From Imbricaverruca yamaguchii (Eukaryota > Arthropoda > Thecostraca > Neoverrucidae), in the NCBI GenBank assembly GCA_034440575.1, contig JAOTOL010001209.1, forward strand, positions 309,648-373,647: a stretch of DNA of 64,000 nucleotides, given 5' to 3'. This document shows, in pieces, positions 20,560 through 31,579 of this stretch. The stretch's first letter is position 1. Every line of letters starts with the position of its first letter. Both the position numbers and the translations under genes were made by a program. Under the pieces are notes generated by a model. It saw nothing but the letters and a program-made list of their open reading frames with translations. It was not told the DNA's origin and did not search any database.

Positions 20560-22150
20560 ACGAACCGACGGCACCTTCGCTCCCTCTTGGTCCTCGCCTC
20601 GCACTCTGACAGGCCTTGCAAACCTAGCCATTTCCCCTCGAGCTATCACCCTATCTCTTTTGCTAGTTGTCTCCAATCTCTTCGAGCGCATGGTGGAATC
20701 GAGTCAGGGTCTGATGTCCAGCGGAGTCTAATCAGAGACGGACAAAAGTCGACCTCGAAAACAAACCAAATTATTTACCTCTTTCAAAGCGTCTTTCGGC
20801 CCATGCGGAGCACCACTGACAACCTCATTGAAATTGTGAGCTCCATATAGCTTTTTCCTTTCATTATTTTCTTAAAAAATATGAAACCATCGCAGTTTTT
20901 CTTCATCTGCATTCCACATTTAATACGACGTCCAGTTCCACCCTTTGCATCAAATTACAACAAATTGGTATCAGAGGCACAATGGCCACCTTTACCACGA
21001 ACTTTACCAATCACCGCTCGTTCATCGTTCGCTGCGGCAACGTCCACTCCCGATCCCACAATCTCGATCAAAGCGTGCCACGAATCAGAGTTTTACCACT
21101 CCCCACCCTCTTTCTCATCATGATTAATGACACCCTGAATCATCTTCATTAAATTACCCTCCGTCTAAATAGTATGTTTACGACGACTTTGCTCTTTGAT
21201 GTGCAAACCCATCGGCATGAAAAAATGAACTTCATGCAGCTCGACATGAATGGTATTGATTGTTGGTGCTCAATTTGCAGGCTGCAGATCCCCCCACGAA
21301 ATCCGCCAAGATGCTTTCCCCTCGGCTTGCCAAGTATACTTCACCTCTCCCACCGCTGCGCTGTCATGGCCAAATTATCCCCCACGAAATCACCGTCACA
21401 TATTTTGGCATCGTCCAAGACGAGGGACTGTATTTCGACCGTTATATTACCTATGATAGCACCACTCATTGCATCATACCTATGAACACATACTTATGGA
21501 CACCGCTGCGCTAAGCGCCTAGATCTCCTGCATTGTACTTCGGGTCGGAACTGGGGTGCACACAAGGCTAAACTCTAAATAAAATGTACATTTCCCTAAT
21601 TCATCCAATCCTGGAATACAATGCGTTCATCTTGGACGTTTATCTTCACACATCACATCACTTGATCGCATATAATAAAATCACACCCTACGCTTCACCA
21701 CCGGAGTACATCGTACCACACCTATCACCAGTCCCCAGGTTGGCGCCAACCCCCAGTCTCTAACACCACAGAACGCCCCGACTCGTTAGATACCACTTTA
21801 GAACCACAACATAGCAATCATTCCGCCAATTTTGCCTTACCTCCCCTCCCCGGTCGGCGCACATATAACATTCATAAATACAACACTGCCCTTCATCGGA
21901 ACCAGACCCTCACACTTGCACCGAGATTCCAGGAAAAATTTCCCCCGACAAAATCCCTCTCATTTTGGCACATAAGCTCCCAGCTCGAGTATCTTCCCAT
22001 GCTACGTGGACCGATGCCATGCTCGATGATGCTTCGATGGACAAAACACAAATCTACTCTCCCCCATGAAAACCCAACTCAAATTTGCGGAAAACGAAAC
22101 CCATCCACGGCACACATAGTTCTACACTGACGGCTCCCGCAACAAGCCGC
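20560..22150 (+). mobile_element. I-clade LINE fragment, heavily decayed
   Basis: The + strand shows RT pieces in order: YHPISFASCLQSL (RT entry block, about 20640), FRPMRSTTDNLIEIVSSI (about 20790), FIVRCGNVHSRSHNLDQSV and LPTLFLIMINDTL (about 21020-21140), then YVDDFALC-like sequence near 21180. A C-terminal part with GRNWGAHKAKL follows (about 21548), then YTDGSRN (about 22125), an RNase H start. RT followed by RNase H is typical of the I clade. Many stops and frame shifts are present. The strand is markedly C-rich. Confidence 0.7.
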
Positions 22151-23642
22151 CTGTAGTACTGAAGGTACAGAAGTACCAGGTACTGAAGTCTCCTGTGCGC
22201 GGCGGCCCAACACTAGTGAAACAAAATTGGCACCACGCCATTCGCCTCATTGTTCAACATCACACCGTCATTGTTTAACCAAACACCTTCATTGTTTAGC
22301 ACTGTTCTATAGAACGGTGGTCATGGACGTCACACTATAATTTTCATATTTACGCGCCGTATCAACCGAACATTGAGCATTCGATAGAATTGTTCCTGAA
22401 CGACAGCAGAAAAAGGGGATAATTCATTGCGCATGTGGAAAACGTAATCAACTGCACACTGACCGCAGTTGGGCGTAAACACTAAGATTCTACCAAATGG
22501 AAATATTGAGCAGGACCGACGCACTCACAGACAGAAAGTCGGGGTCTGCCCAATGCCCATGACAGGTATTTGAGTATCTGCTCAAGTACTTATGCCTAGC
22601 TACTTCACAATTCTCAGAGTTCAGAAATTCTCAGTTGCTCTTCAATTGCTGCTTGACCGTCTCTGATTAAAACAAGGTCCAAACAGCTCTCATCGGTGAC
22701 ACATGGCGTAGCATGCGTCGGGAGACAATGGTGGTGGAGACTATGCTGCATGTGTCGGAGACAATGGTGGTGGAGACGGTACAGCTTGTCGCGTTGCAGT
22801 CAGCAAGGCAATGCTCACCTTTAACAGTATGCAGTGGACCGCGAACGCAGCAACCTCATGTACACAAGCAGGAGCATGATACGCTCGTTTATGTATTTTA
22901 AGATTACCATTTTGGTAGGTCTGGGACAGCTAGTCCATCGAGACGAAGTCGATTCTGTGACCAGGGTCATGGCACAGAGCTTACGTCATTAGGTCATGTG
23001 ACACCGCATGCTGATGTTTCGTGGCATAGAGTATCCGTGGTAGGTGGTCAATCATCCCCCAATCGTACAGGGTATTTTCTAATTGCACGAACATCCATCC
23101 TTGTGTTCATTTCGCTATTTCTGTATATATGATGACAAAAATCGGCTATGCATTTGATAGCTGTTCGAGTTTAACTTTGACGGTCACGCACGAAGATGAG
23201 CCTGGAGCGGGTACAGTTCGCGCATCATATCTTCCCGTCATGTTGTGTTGGCGGTACACATTGCAAGAACAGCTTCTCGTGAATGGCTTTGTTTCAAATA
23301 AAAACGAATTTAGTCAACTCAGCAAATGAAGCAGGCAAATGCTCCAAAGCAAAACTGAAGCTTTTTAAGTAAAAAGTGAAGCAAACTCTCTTTTACATGA
23401 CCTGAAGCAAAATATGCCTGGCAAATTTGCCTTTCATTTTGAATAAAGCATGAAGTAAAGCACTATATAAATCGTCTGAGTTGCAAAATGTGGAACGTTC
23501 CAAGTTCCTTAGCTATCGACGTCATCATCACTCCAAATGTGTACCTTCATTTCGAAGTTCTTGTGGTTTTCAACACCGCTGAGATTCAGCGCCCGAACTA
23601 CCGAAATGCAATTGGTACGAATACGGAGCACCATAAATGCAC
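22151..23642. other. Intronic sequence, nothing recognised
   Basis: Short local repeats only, for example GGTACAGAAGTACCAGGTACTG near 22162 and ATGGTGGTGGAGAC twice near 22730-22775. Confidence 0.45.
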
Positions 23643-23798
23643 AGAGGACGAGTAGACTAGGGGTAAGTTGCCCGTCTCACAATTGAAAGATTGTGGGTTC
23701 GAGTCTAACATATCGCTACTCTTCGCACGCGAGCAATCGGCGTGAGAGATTGGCAATGCTACATGACTCAACGGTCGATGTGTTGCAAAACCAATAAC
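23643..23798 (+). mobile_element. SINE-B copy 2
   Basis: GACGAGTAGACTAGGGGTAAG head, GGTTCGAGTCTAAC B box, GAGCAATCGGCGTGAGAGATT body and AAACCAATAACC tail. It is more diverged than copies 1 and 3, and I see no clean TSD. Confidence 0.82.
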
Positions 23799-24341
23799 CT
23801 TAAAAGCGCAACGCCACACGCCATGCAATATTTGGCAGTGTGTAGACGAAAACAAATGCACGAGGTTCTTGTAATTTGATGCAAAATTTTTGGCTGGAAA
23901 TCGTCGCAACCAGATGTCAACGTAGTGCGTTCAACAGTTGGATGCGCTTCCACCAGTGTTGAAGTTGAAGCTCACTTTAGACTTCGGCCCAATTCGTAAA
24001 CATGAGGATGCACATTGCAACTGTGCTCTCCCAGTCTGCTTTAGCACGTCGTGGAAATGTGTGAAAAGTGTCGCGTAAACCAATTGGCTGAACAAATCGG
24101 TCCGTTTTCTGTTCGCCTATTGCTTGTGCATAAGTTTGGAATCCACTTCTCACTTTCGATCCCTATAGGAAGCGTTTCCAATACTTTGACGTGCACGAAA
24201 TCATGCTAGCTAACCTGCTCTCTATGTTCCGCAAGGCCTACGAAAATGCACAGGGGGACGTGAAAATTGAGAGCAAATTTAATGTGTTTCGTTCCCAGAT
24301 GGAAAGTACTGGGTTCTGACCAGTTAAATTCATTTGGCTCT

Positions 24342-24394
24342 TTGATTGATTATTTGGGCTTAAAGGCGCATCAACTGGTGCTGGTTATGTAGCG
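24342..24394 (-). mobile_element. Hairpin microretroposon copy (minus)
   Basis: On the minus strand: CGCTACATAACCAGCACCAG, TTGATGCGCC, then AAGCCCAAATAATCAATCAAA. It matches the 9994 copy over nearly its full length, but the first GGG is not conserved. No clear TSD. Confidence 0.62.
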
Positions 24395-24923
24395 GGTCCA
24401 GTTCAGTTGCGCTGGTAGTTGGACAGAGAAAGAGAGTATCGTATGCCTTGGCTGAGTCGGTTCATGGACAGCACGCTAAGCTTTCTGTTAAGATATGCCG
24501 TTTAATCAGACTTTCTCATCTGATAGTGGACTGAGTGTCGATGCAACGATCTACTCTTCCCAGAAAATCTCCCATCGCATAAGGGAGTAAAATTTAATTT
24601 AAAGGATGTCGTTGCCTGCAAAGAAACGGTTTGTTATATGTGTCGTAGTCGTACACCCACCATCAACCCTCGAATCCGGCTGTTTCACCGTCAGTGCAAA
24701 CAGGGCCGGATGATATCATCCCAGCCGAAAGAGCTATATAGCACCGTAAAACATCAGGCCCATAAAGCAGGCGGATGGTGAAGTTCGCCGACGGCAGCCG
24801 CTCCATTGTTCGCGGCTGTGTAGCCATCACGACGGATCATGGGGGTGGTGCGCCAGGGTTGTTGGTCCGCACCGCCGTTGAATGCCAACCGCCGCCGGTC
24901 GGACGAGATGCAGCGCACCCTGT
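24395..24923. other. Intronic sequence
   Basis: No gene supported. The open frames that start here only lead into the minisatellite. Confidence 0.4.
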
Positions 24924-25713
24924 CGACTCGCAGGGTTTAGTCTCCATCGGCTCGCAGGGTTTAGTCTTCGTCGACTCGCAAGGTTTAGTCTCCGTCGGTA
25001 CGGAAGGTTTAGTCTCCGTCGGCACGGAAGGTTTAGTCTCCGTCGGCACGGAGGGTTTAGTCTTCGTCGACTCGCAAGGTTTGGTCTCCGTCGCCTCGCA
25101 AGGTTTGGTCTCCGTCGGCTCGCAAGGTTTGGTCTCCGTCGGCTCGCAAGGTTTGGCCTCCGTCGGCTCGCAAGGTTTGGTCTCCGTCGGTTCGCAAGGT
25201 TTGGTCTCCGTCGGCTCGCAAGGTTTAGTCTCCGTCGGTACGGAAGGTTTAGTCTCCGTCGGCACGGAAGGTTTAGTCTCCGTCGGCACGGAGGGTTTAG
25301 TCTTCGTCGACTCGCAAGGTTTGGCGTCTCTTTGTCGTCGGCTCGCAAGGTTTGGTCTCCGTCGGCTCGCAAGGTTTGGTCTCCGTCGGTTCGCAAGGTT
25401 TGGTCTCCGTCGGCTCGCAAGGTTTAGTCTCCGTCGGTACGGAAGGTTTAGTCTCCGTCGGCACGGAAGGTTTAGTCTCCGTCGGCACGGAGGGTTTAGT
25501 CTTCGTCGACTCGCAAGGTTTGGTCTCCGTCGCCTCGCAAGGTTTGGTCTCCGTCGCCTCGCAAGGTTTGGTCTCCGTCGGCTCGCAAGGTTTGGTCTCC
25601 GTCGGCTCGCAAGGTTTGGTCTCCGTCGGCTCGCAAGGTTTGGTCTCCGTCGGCTCGCAAGGTTTGGTCTCCGTCGGCTCGCAAGGTTTGGCCTCCGTCG
25701 GCTCGCAAGGTTC
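24924..25713. repeat. 24-bp minisatellite, about 33 copies, with higher-order structure
   Basis: Unit CTCGCAAGGTTTGGTCTCCGTCGG. A subset reads TACGGAAGG, CACGGAAGG, CACGGAGGG and then TCTTCGTCGAC, in that order. This block recurs at about 24999, 25239 and 25438, that is 240 and 199 bp apart (10 units, then 8 units plus a 7-bp irregularity near 25326-25345). Long ORFs in both strands (for example GLVSVGSQ repeats) come from the unit length being a multiple of three. Confidence 0.95.
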
Positions 25714-26492
25714 GGTTGGCTTTGCGCGGCGCGTGACGGACGATGTCTCGTTAAGCGTTGAGTGCGCCCTCGGAAAGGTAATATCGAAGTCGCCGGGTTC
25801 ACCGAGCCCTGCGAAGGCAGGCTGGTCGAGTCGTCCATGGTTTAATCAGTGTCAGGACTGTGCAATGAGGCCACCAAACTTCAACCAACTGCCATGCGGA
25901 TGCTGCCATTCCTGAAACGACCTGTAACACCAATTCTGTCCCGCAGAAAACGTCCATCGCTTTGCATGCTAGATTTGGTGGCATGTTGCAAGACACGGGT
26001 CAATATAATTTGTACGCCTTCTCCGCTGGAAGCTGACACGAGGCTCTGGCTGTCCGTTCCACACGCCCACATTAAATATACGAAGCGGCAATGCGACCGA
26101 ATTAATCGAGCATATTCAGAGGCCATCAGTTGGCTTAAGCTAAGCGGGGGATTGTGAAAGGCGACGGTGCTTTAATGAAGATGAGTTGAACCTCGGCATC
26201 ACTAGGATACAAGATAGATGATTTCCTTTGGTGGATGGAAGCGCAGCGCCTCGCCGTGTTCACGCACATTATATATATAAACATAAATATAAATATATGT
26301 ATATGCACATGTTAAGTATGCTGTCGTGCATCGATCCACATTAGGAAGCCTTCTTGAACTTGGGCTTGCAGTCGTCTCGAGGTCGTGGTGTGATTCTGCT
26401 GGGCTATCGCATGGATGGGGTTACAGTCATCTTGAGGTTGTGGTGTGATTTTGCTGCGCCACCAGCTAACCATTACGCTGTTTATGATGCAT
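25714..26492. other. Intronic sequence
   Basis: No gene supported. A short AT-rich run (TATATATAAACATAAATATA) lies near 26270-26305. Confidence 0.4.
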
Positions 26493-26997
26493 TTCTCGGC
26501 TCGGTCCGGTACCGAACCGAGATCAGGCGACGCTAGTAACGTCAAAAATGGGGTGCTGATGAAATATAAAATAGCGTTTAGCTACATATAAATGATGTTT
26601 TTCAAGTTTACCTAGGTGCAAGAAACATATCTTTAATAATATTGTCCATCATCCTGTTAACAACACGCATTTATGTTAAAAAATACGGATAATTAAAACC
26701 GCATCCGCCTATTTGCCAGATGCGTGGAAGCTTTCCGCCATATTCCATACAATTCTCGGCTCGGTCCGGCACCGAGCCGAGATCAGGCGACGCTAGTGAC
26801 GTCAAAAATGGGGTGCTGATAAAATATAAAATAGCGTTTAGCTAGATATAAATGTTTTTTTCCAGGTTTAAGTAGGTGTAACAGGTATATATTTAACAAT
26901 ATTGTCCATTGTACTGTTAGCAACACACATTTATGTCAGAAAATACGGACAATTAAAACCGCATCCGCCTATTTGCCAGATGCGTGGAAGCTTTCCG
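26493..26997. repeat. Tandem duplication, 260-bp unit, two copies
   Basis: Copy 1 is 26493-26752, copy 2 26753-26997. Each begins with a near-palindrome (TTCTCGGCTCGGTCCGG followed by CCGA..CGAGATC) and ends GCATCCGCCTATTTGCCAGA..GCGTGGAAGCTTTCCG. By eye they are about 88-90% identical. Confidence 0.88.
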
Positions 26998-27304
26998 AGA
27001 TTTTTCGTAAGTCCCGGTCCTCCCTCAGGGCCGAGAAATGCTTTGACCAATCACAGGTCAGCTGGTTTGTCCATGCAGGGCCGACGCACAAACGGCGAAG
27101 GAACTGCTGATTATCTGTAAGTAAAAGTGAAATAAACAGAGAATCTGATCATTTATTAAATTAATGTTACATTATTTAGATAGAAATAGTCGGAAGCTAT
27201 CATTGTATAACTCATATGATAGGTTTTATTTCTTTTGGAGCCTCTGAAGACTGCAAGAACGATGTAGTTAGGACTATTCAAATCGCCAATTTAGGTTTTA
27301 GACG

Positions 27305-28369
27305 AAGACATAAAATATTAAAGACGTAAAGACATAAAAGATTAGTGCAACTATGAGCCACAAGGGCCCTTCTTGGTTGCACTCTGTACACTGAAGCAGT
27401 TGCCCACCAAATCTGTCAATCAGCCCTCCCTGTAATACTGAAAAGCAAGCCCTCTATTCTTATAATGATTGTCTATGCTGTTTTTAAAGATGTTCAATGT
27501 GCTGCTACTGACGATGTTTTCTGGTAGCTGGTTCCAGTGTTCCACTACCCTGTTGGTGAAGAAAGTTTCCCTTAACCTTGTTCTGCTGTGGTTAACTTTA
27601 ATTTTGAATTTATGACCTCTAATTGCATCATTTCTGTTAAATTCAAAGATTTCCCCAAGGTATCCCCTATCCAGACCATTGACAAACTTAAAGACCTTGA
27701 TGAGATCTCCTCTCAGCCTTCTATATCTAAGTGAAAACATTCAATTTCTTCAATCTTTCCTCATATGCCAGGTTGCTTATGCCATTAACCATTTTTGTAG
27801 CCCTCTTTTGTACTCTCTCTAAAAGCCAACAATCTTTTTCATAGCTAGGAGACCAAGCTTGGATGCAGTATTCAAAATGTGGCCTGACATATGCACAGTA
27901 AAGCTTCCTGGTCACTTCCTCACTTCTGTATGATACATTCCTATTTATTGTCCCGAGCATTCTCAGTGCCTTCTTCCTGGCTTCCTTGGTCTGTTCTGAT
28001 GCCCCCAGTTTTGTGTTTAGAATAACACCTAAATCCTTCTCCTGTTGAGCCACTGATAGCACTTGGCCACCCATCAAGTATGGAGCCTTCATATGCTGCT
28101 TACCTACATGCATGTTTTTGCACTTATCAAAATTTCATTTGCCATTCTTCGGACCACTTCACAAGTTCGTCTAAGTCTTTTTGCAGTGAGATGTGCTCAT
28201 CCTGACCCGTTATTGCCCTACAGACCTTCAAATCATCAGCAAATTTCAAAACTTTACTGCTTAGGCCACTTTCAATGTTATTTACAAATATAATGAACAG
28301 TAATGGCCCTAGTACTGACCCCTGGGGGACTCCACTAAGAACATTTTGCCATGATGACTTTGTACCATT
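27305..28369 (-). mobile_element. CR1 LINE copy 2, 5'-truncated
   Basis: Minus strand: enters RT at NGTKSSWQNVLSGVPQGSVL, keeps FADDLKVCRAITGQDEHISL (lost in copy 1) and shows KDLGVILNTKLG, EYCIQAWSPSYEKD, RRLRGDLIKVFK and FFTNRVVEHWNQLPE. It ends in the shared 3' region and a TTTATGTCTTTAATAT-type tail. The frame breaks near 27735 (a two-residue loss after MF) and near 28113. Very similar to copy 1. Confidence 0.9.
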
Positions 28370-28380
28370 GCACTATGCAC

Positions 28381-28810
28381 TATTAGTGCAACTATGAGCC
28401 ACAAGGGCCCTTCTTGATTGCACTCTGTACACTCAACCAGTTGCCCACCAAATCTGTCGATCAGCCCTCCCTGTCATACTGAAAAGCAAGCCCTCTATTC
28501 TTATAATGATTGTTTATGCTGTTTTTAAAGATGTTCAATGTGCTGCTTCTGACGATGGTTTCTGGGAGCTGGTTTCAGTGTTCTACTACCCTGTTGGTGA
28601 AGAAAAATTGTCTTAACCTTGTTCTGCTATGCTTAACTTTAATTTTGAATTGATGACCTCTAATGCATCATTTCTGTTAAATTCAAACATTTCCCCAAGA
28701 TATCCCTTCTTCAGACCATGGAAAAATTTATAGACCTTGATGAGATCTCTTCTCAGCTGAGTGGGATTAAGGCACTTCTTAAGAGATTTCACCTCTTCAA
28801 ACATTTTTGC
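28381..28810 (-). mobile_element. CR1 LINE copy 3, 3' fragment
   Basis: Only the last part of RT (GDLIKVYKFFHGLKKGYLGEMF, about 28745-28680) and the 3' untranslated region are present, more diverged than copy 2. It lies directly upstream of copy 2 in the same orientation, separated by about 11 bp. Confidence 0.85.
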
Positions 28811-29399
28811 ACTCTGGGTTCATACTGGATAAAATGGGCTCCACATGTACTCTGAGTCAGAGTTTGTGTCAGAGTCTCTGACACAAACATGCAGAAGGAA
28901 CAAAAATACCACTAAGAAAACTAGTACAAGATTGAAGTAAACATCCACCAAACATGTTACTCTACTTAGGATTGACAAATAAAGTAGCCACTTTTTGTAC
29001 CATCAAGCACAGAGACAACATCCGAACACATACCACACCAAACCACAACCAACAGAAATGCTTTCAACAACATGCCAAACCTTGTGCCTGCACACTGAAC
29101 AGTGGCCTCTGGTTGCTACAAATTTGGCTGATGCATCTCCATACACCTGCTTTTGAGCCACCCTATACTCGTAATGGGAAAAGCTGACAGTTTTAAGACA
29201 CATCTTCTGGGTCCAGGAGGTCGCCAATTGAAATTTGCTTTGTTAGCATTTTCTGTTCTGAAAACTGCCCTTTAACCAATTGATGCAAGGTATTCTTTAA
29301 ATGATATCATAAACATTAGCAACTTTGAACACATGTTTAACAGTGCCATACTGCAAACACAAAACCTTGACTGAACCTTTGCTTTGCACACTGCCATCA
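28811..29399. other. Unassigned spacer
   Basis: No recognised gene. It contains a small direct repeat (CAGAGT..TGTGTCAGAGTCTCTGACAC near 28855-28890). Confidence 0.4.
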
Positions 29400-30425
29400 A
29401 TTCTGACCGTTGTGTTTGAGGTAGTGGTGTTGGGTCAGTGATCCGTATCAGCAGGGAATTGTCTGTGTATGAAGAGGACCTGTTCTTACACCAGTTTGTA
29501 TCGGAACCTACCAGGCATGGTTCATTCTTGGACCTTGCATTCTCAGATTTAAGTGACTTGGTTCAAGACTTGACTGTAGGCGAAACTCTGGGGGAAGAAG
29601 TGACCATAACATAGTTAGATTCAAGGAACATGCAGGGGAAAATATCAAGGATAATTGGGTAAAGGTTCCAAATTTCAACAGAGCAGTGGTGGTGACTGGT
29701 CTCAGAAGCCTGAAAATGGTATGTGTGAACTTCACTAACCCCATAGACAAAGAATTGGTAGAACTATTTGATGGGACCTTCATATTTTGGGAGGTAAAGA
29801 TCCATTGCTTATGAATACTTTTTGTCATCTTTTTGTCATGGATATGCTAAACATGACAGGAAATGTCAAATGATAGGCAATGTTTACCTTTCAGCCAACA
29901 CCTACTGCCAAGTCTAGTGGTTTGTAGAGAGGTGTGCAGTGTGGAATAATGACATCACAGGAGTCAGGGAAGTGATATCACGGGATTCAGGTGTCAATGA
30001 CTGGTTTGGTTAGGTAAGGTTAGGTTACAACCTATCCTAACCTAACCTGACCTTACCTAACCTAACCAGTCGTTGACACCCGACTCATGTGATGTCACTG
30101 TTCTCCACTGTATGCCTCTTTACAAATCACTAGCCATTTGCAGTGTATCACTGGCTTTGGCAGATGGCAGTATGAAGACAGTATTCACCAACATGGTAGT
30201 AAAAAACTGGAACCAGCTGCCAGAAACCATTGTCAGTAGCAGCACATTGAACACCTTTAAAACAACATAGACAATGATTATAAGAATAGTGGGCTTGCTT
30301 TTCAGTATTCCATGCAGGGCTGGTCGACAGATTTGGTGGGCAACTGGTTGAGTGTACAGAGTGCAACCAAGAAGGGCCCTTGTGGCTCATAGTTGCACTA
30401 ATCTTTGATGTCTTTATGTCAAAAC
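29400..30425 (+). mobile_element. CR1-type LINE copy 4, split and internally deleted
   Basis: On the + strand 29460-29740 encodes an endonuclease end (DLFLHQFVSEPTRHGSFLDLAFS..LVQDL; then NIVRFKEHAGENIKDNWVKVPNFNRA after a frameshift near 29605). 30165-30425 encodes the RT end (FTNMVVKNWNQLPETIVSSST) and the CR1 3' region up to GTCTTTATGTC. RT proper is missing. Between them lies the foldback element at 29971-30101. Whether both parts come from one copy is inferred from order and strand. Confidence 0.7.
29971..30101. mobile_element. Foldback MITE with TTAGG-like arms
   Basis: The left arm (GTGATATCACGGGATTCAGG, TGTCAATGACTGGTTTGG, then TTAGGTAAGGTTAGG) is repeated inverted on the right (CCTAACCTGACCTTACC, TAACCAGTCGTTGACACCCG, ATGTGATGTCACTG). 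Arms are about 60 bp. The inner part resembles arthropod telomeric TTAGG repeats but is not a regular array. Confidence 0.72.
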
Positions 30426-30787
30426 AATGAATAAGGTAAAGGCGTAATTACAACATTGGCTTTAATGCAAGCTGGTGGGACACAAAACATTCGAAATGAC
30501 ACTAATTTCATGACAAATGTTTACATCCTATTGTACTCATTTTGACATCACACACCTAACAAAAACCCAGTAGTTTAACACTACATCACCTCCTTCAAAA
30601 TATCCCTGGTTCACAATATACTATGAGTGATGTCACCAACAGTTGACTAGCAGTCAACTGACATTGACAAAGATTGTGAGAGGTAATACTTGAAGATTAC
30701 CAGTAGGTACTATGCCCATTAGTTTGGAATTCAGAATTCAATATTGGAGGACCTGAAGGCCATCCAATGTGAATAATCTTCATCTGT
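30426..30787. other. Unassigned spacer
   Basis: A stretch at about 30510-30570 (TTACATCCTATTGTACTCATTTTGACATCACACACCTAAC, shown here in pieces: TTACATCCTATTG, CACACCTAACAAAA) resembles the loop of the inverted-repeat element at 36455-36505. Otherwise nothing. Confidence 0.4.
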
Positions 30788-30821
30788 CTTCCCAAGGAGT
30801 CCTTGAGGACTCCTTGGGAAG
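30788..30821. repeat. Perfect palindrome, 16-bp arms, 2-bp centre
   Basis: CTTCCCAAGGAGTCCT, TG, AGGACTCCTTGGGAAG. It sits at the junction with a CR1 fragment. Confidence 0.9.
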
Positions 30822-30922
30822 TCCTTCTCCTGCTGATTCACTGATGGTACTTCACAAGTTCATCTAAGCCTTTCTGCAGCGAGATATGCTCATTGTGTCC
30901 GGTTTTTGCCCTAAAGACTCAC
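30818..30922 (-). mobile_element. CR1 fragment, about 100 bp, with internal deletion
   Basis: GTCCTTCTCCTGCTGATTCA and TCACAAGTTCATCTAAGCC match separate places in CR1 copy 1 (about 12020-12045 and 12150-12185), joined directly here. The family assignment is clear despite the small size. Confidence 0.75.
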
Positions 30923-31579
30923 CTTAACGAGTACCACATCACACCAGTTATATATTATGTGAAATAGGGTGGAATACAACCTTAACTTAATGAACACATC
31001 TGACCCTACAACATCAACTATCCTTACTATGAGCAGGCAGGGCAACTTCCCCGGTCCTGCCCATCAGCTCTGTTTTAACGGGGTAGCCGTGGAGGTTGAA
31101 GGTAAAGGTAATTGGAGGTTGGAGGTAATCCTGGAGGTTGAGCTCCCCCCGTCGCACGGTGCCAGTTGTGACGGGGGACCAACACACCTCTTTGGTCCTG
31201 ATATCCCGGAGGGACGGGCGGGCTCGTGGGGCCTCACGCGGGCCAAGTGGCTAGTCGCCTCGGGCCGGGGACCTGGGATTCTTCCCAGTGTCTGCCGGCC
31301 CGGCCGGCTGTGGTCAAGGAGTGGGCGGTGCTGGACCTCGGTCGGGGTGGCGAGTCTCTCTCTCTCCCGGCCGGGCGAAGGCGCCGCCTGCACCGTATAG
31401 CTCCTCGGGCGCCTGGCGACCTCCAGTACGCGGGACCCAGGCGTCCCCTCAGTGGGGCCCTATGCGGAGGGGTGCCCGAGGAGCCGAACACCAAGACGCA
31501 TCGCATGGCGTCTTAAAAAAAACCTCCTGGTCCCTCACGTAGGGCCCAGACCATCGCCCAACCCATCGCAAGTGGGAGC

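Noticed and set aside
24775..25838. Long ORFs on both strands across the 24-bp repeat (over 320 codons)
   Set aside because: They follow from a repeat unit that is a multiple of three without stops. Several frames are open at once and no non-repeat domain is attached.
30007..30066. Interstitial telomere array
   Set aside because: The TTAGG motifs are irregular and arranged as an inverted repeat inside a foldback element.
31226..31542. Overlapping ORFs before the I-clade LINE ORF1
   Set aside because: They lie in the GC-rich leader of the LINE; no protein family.
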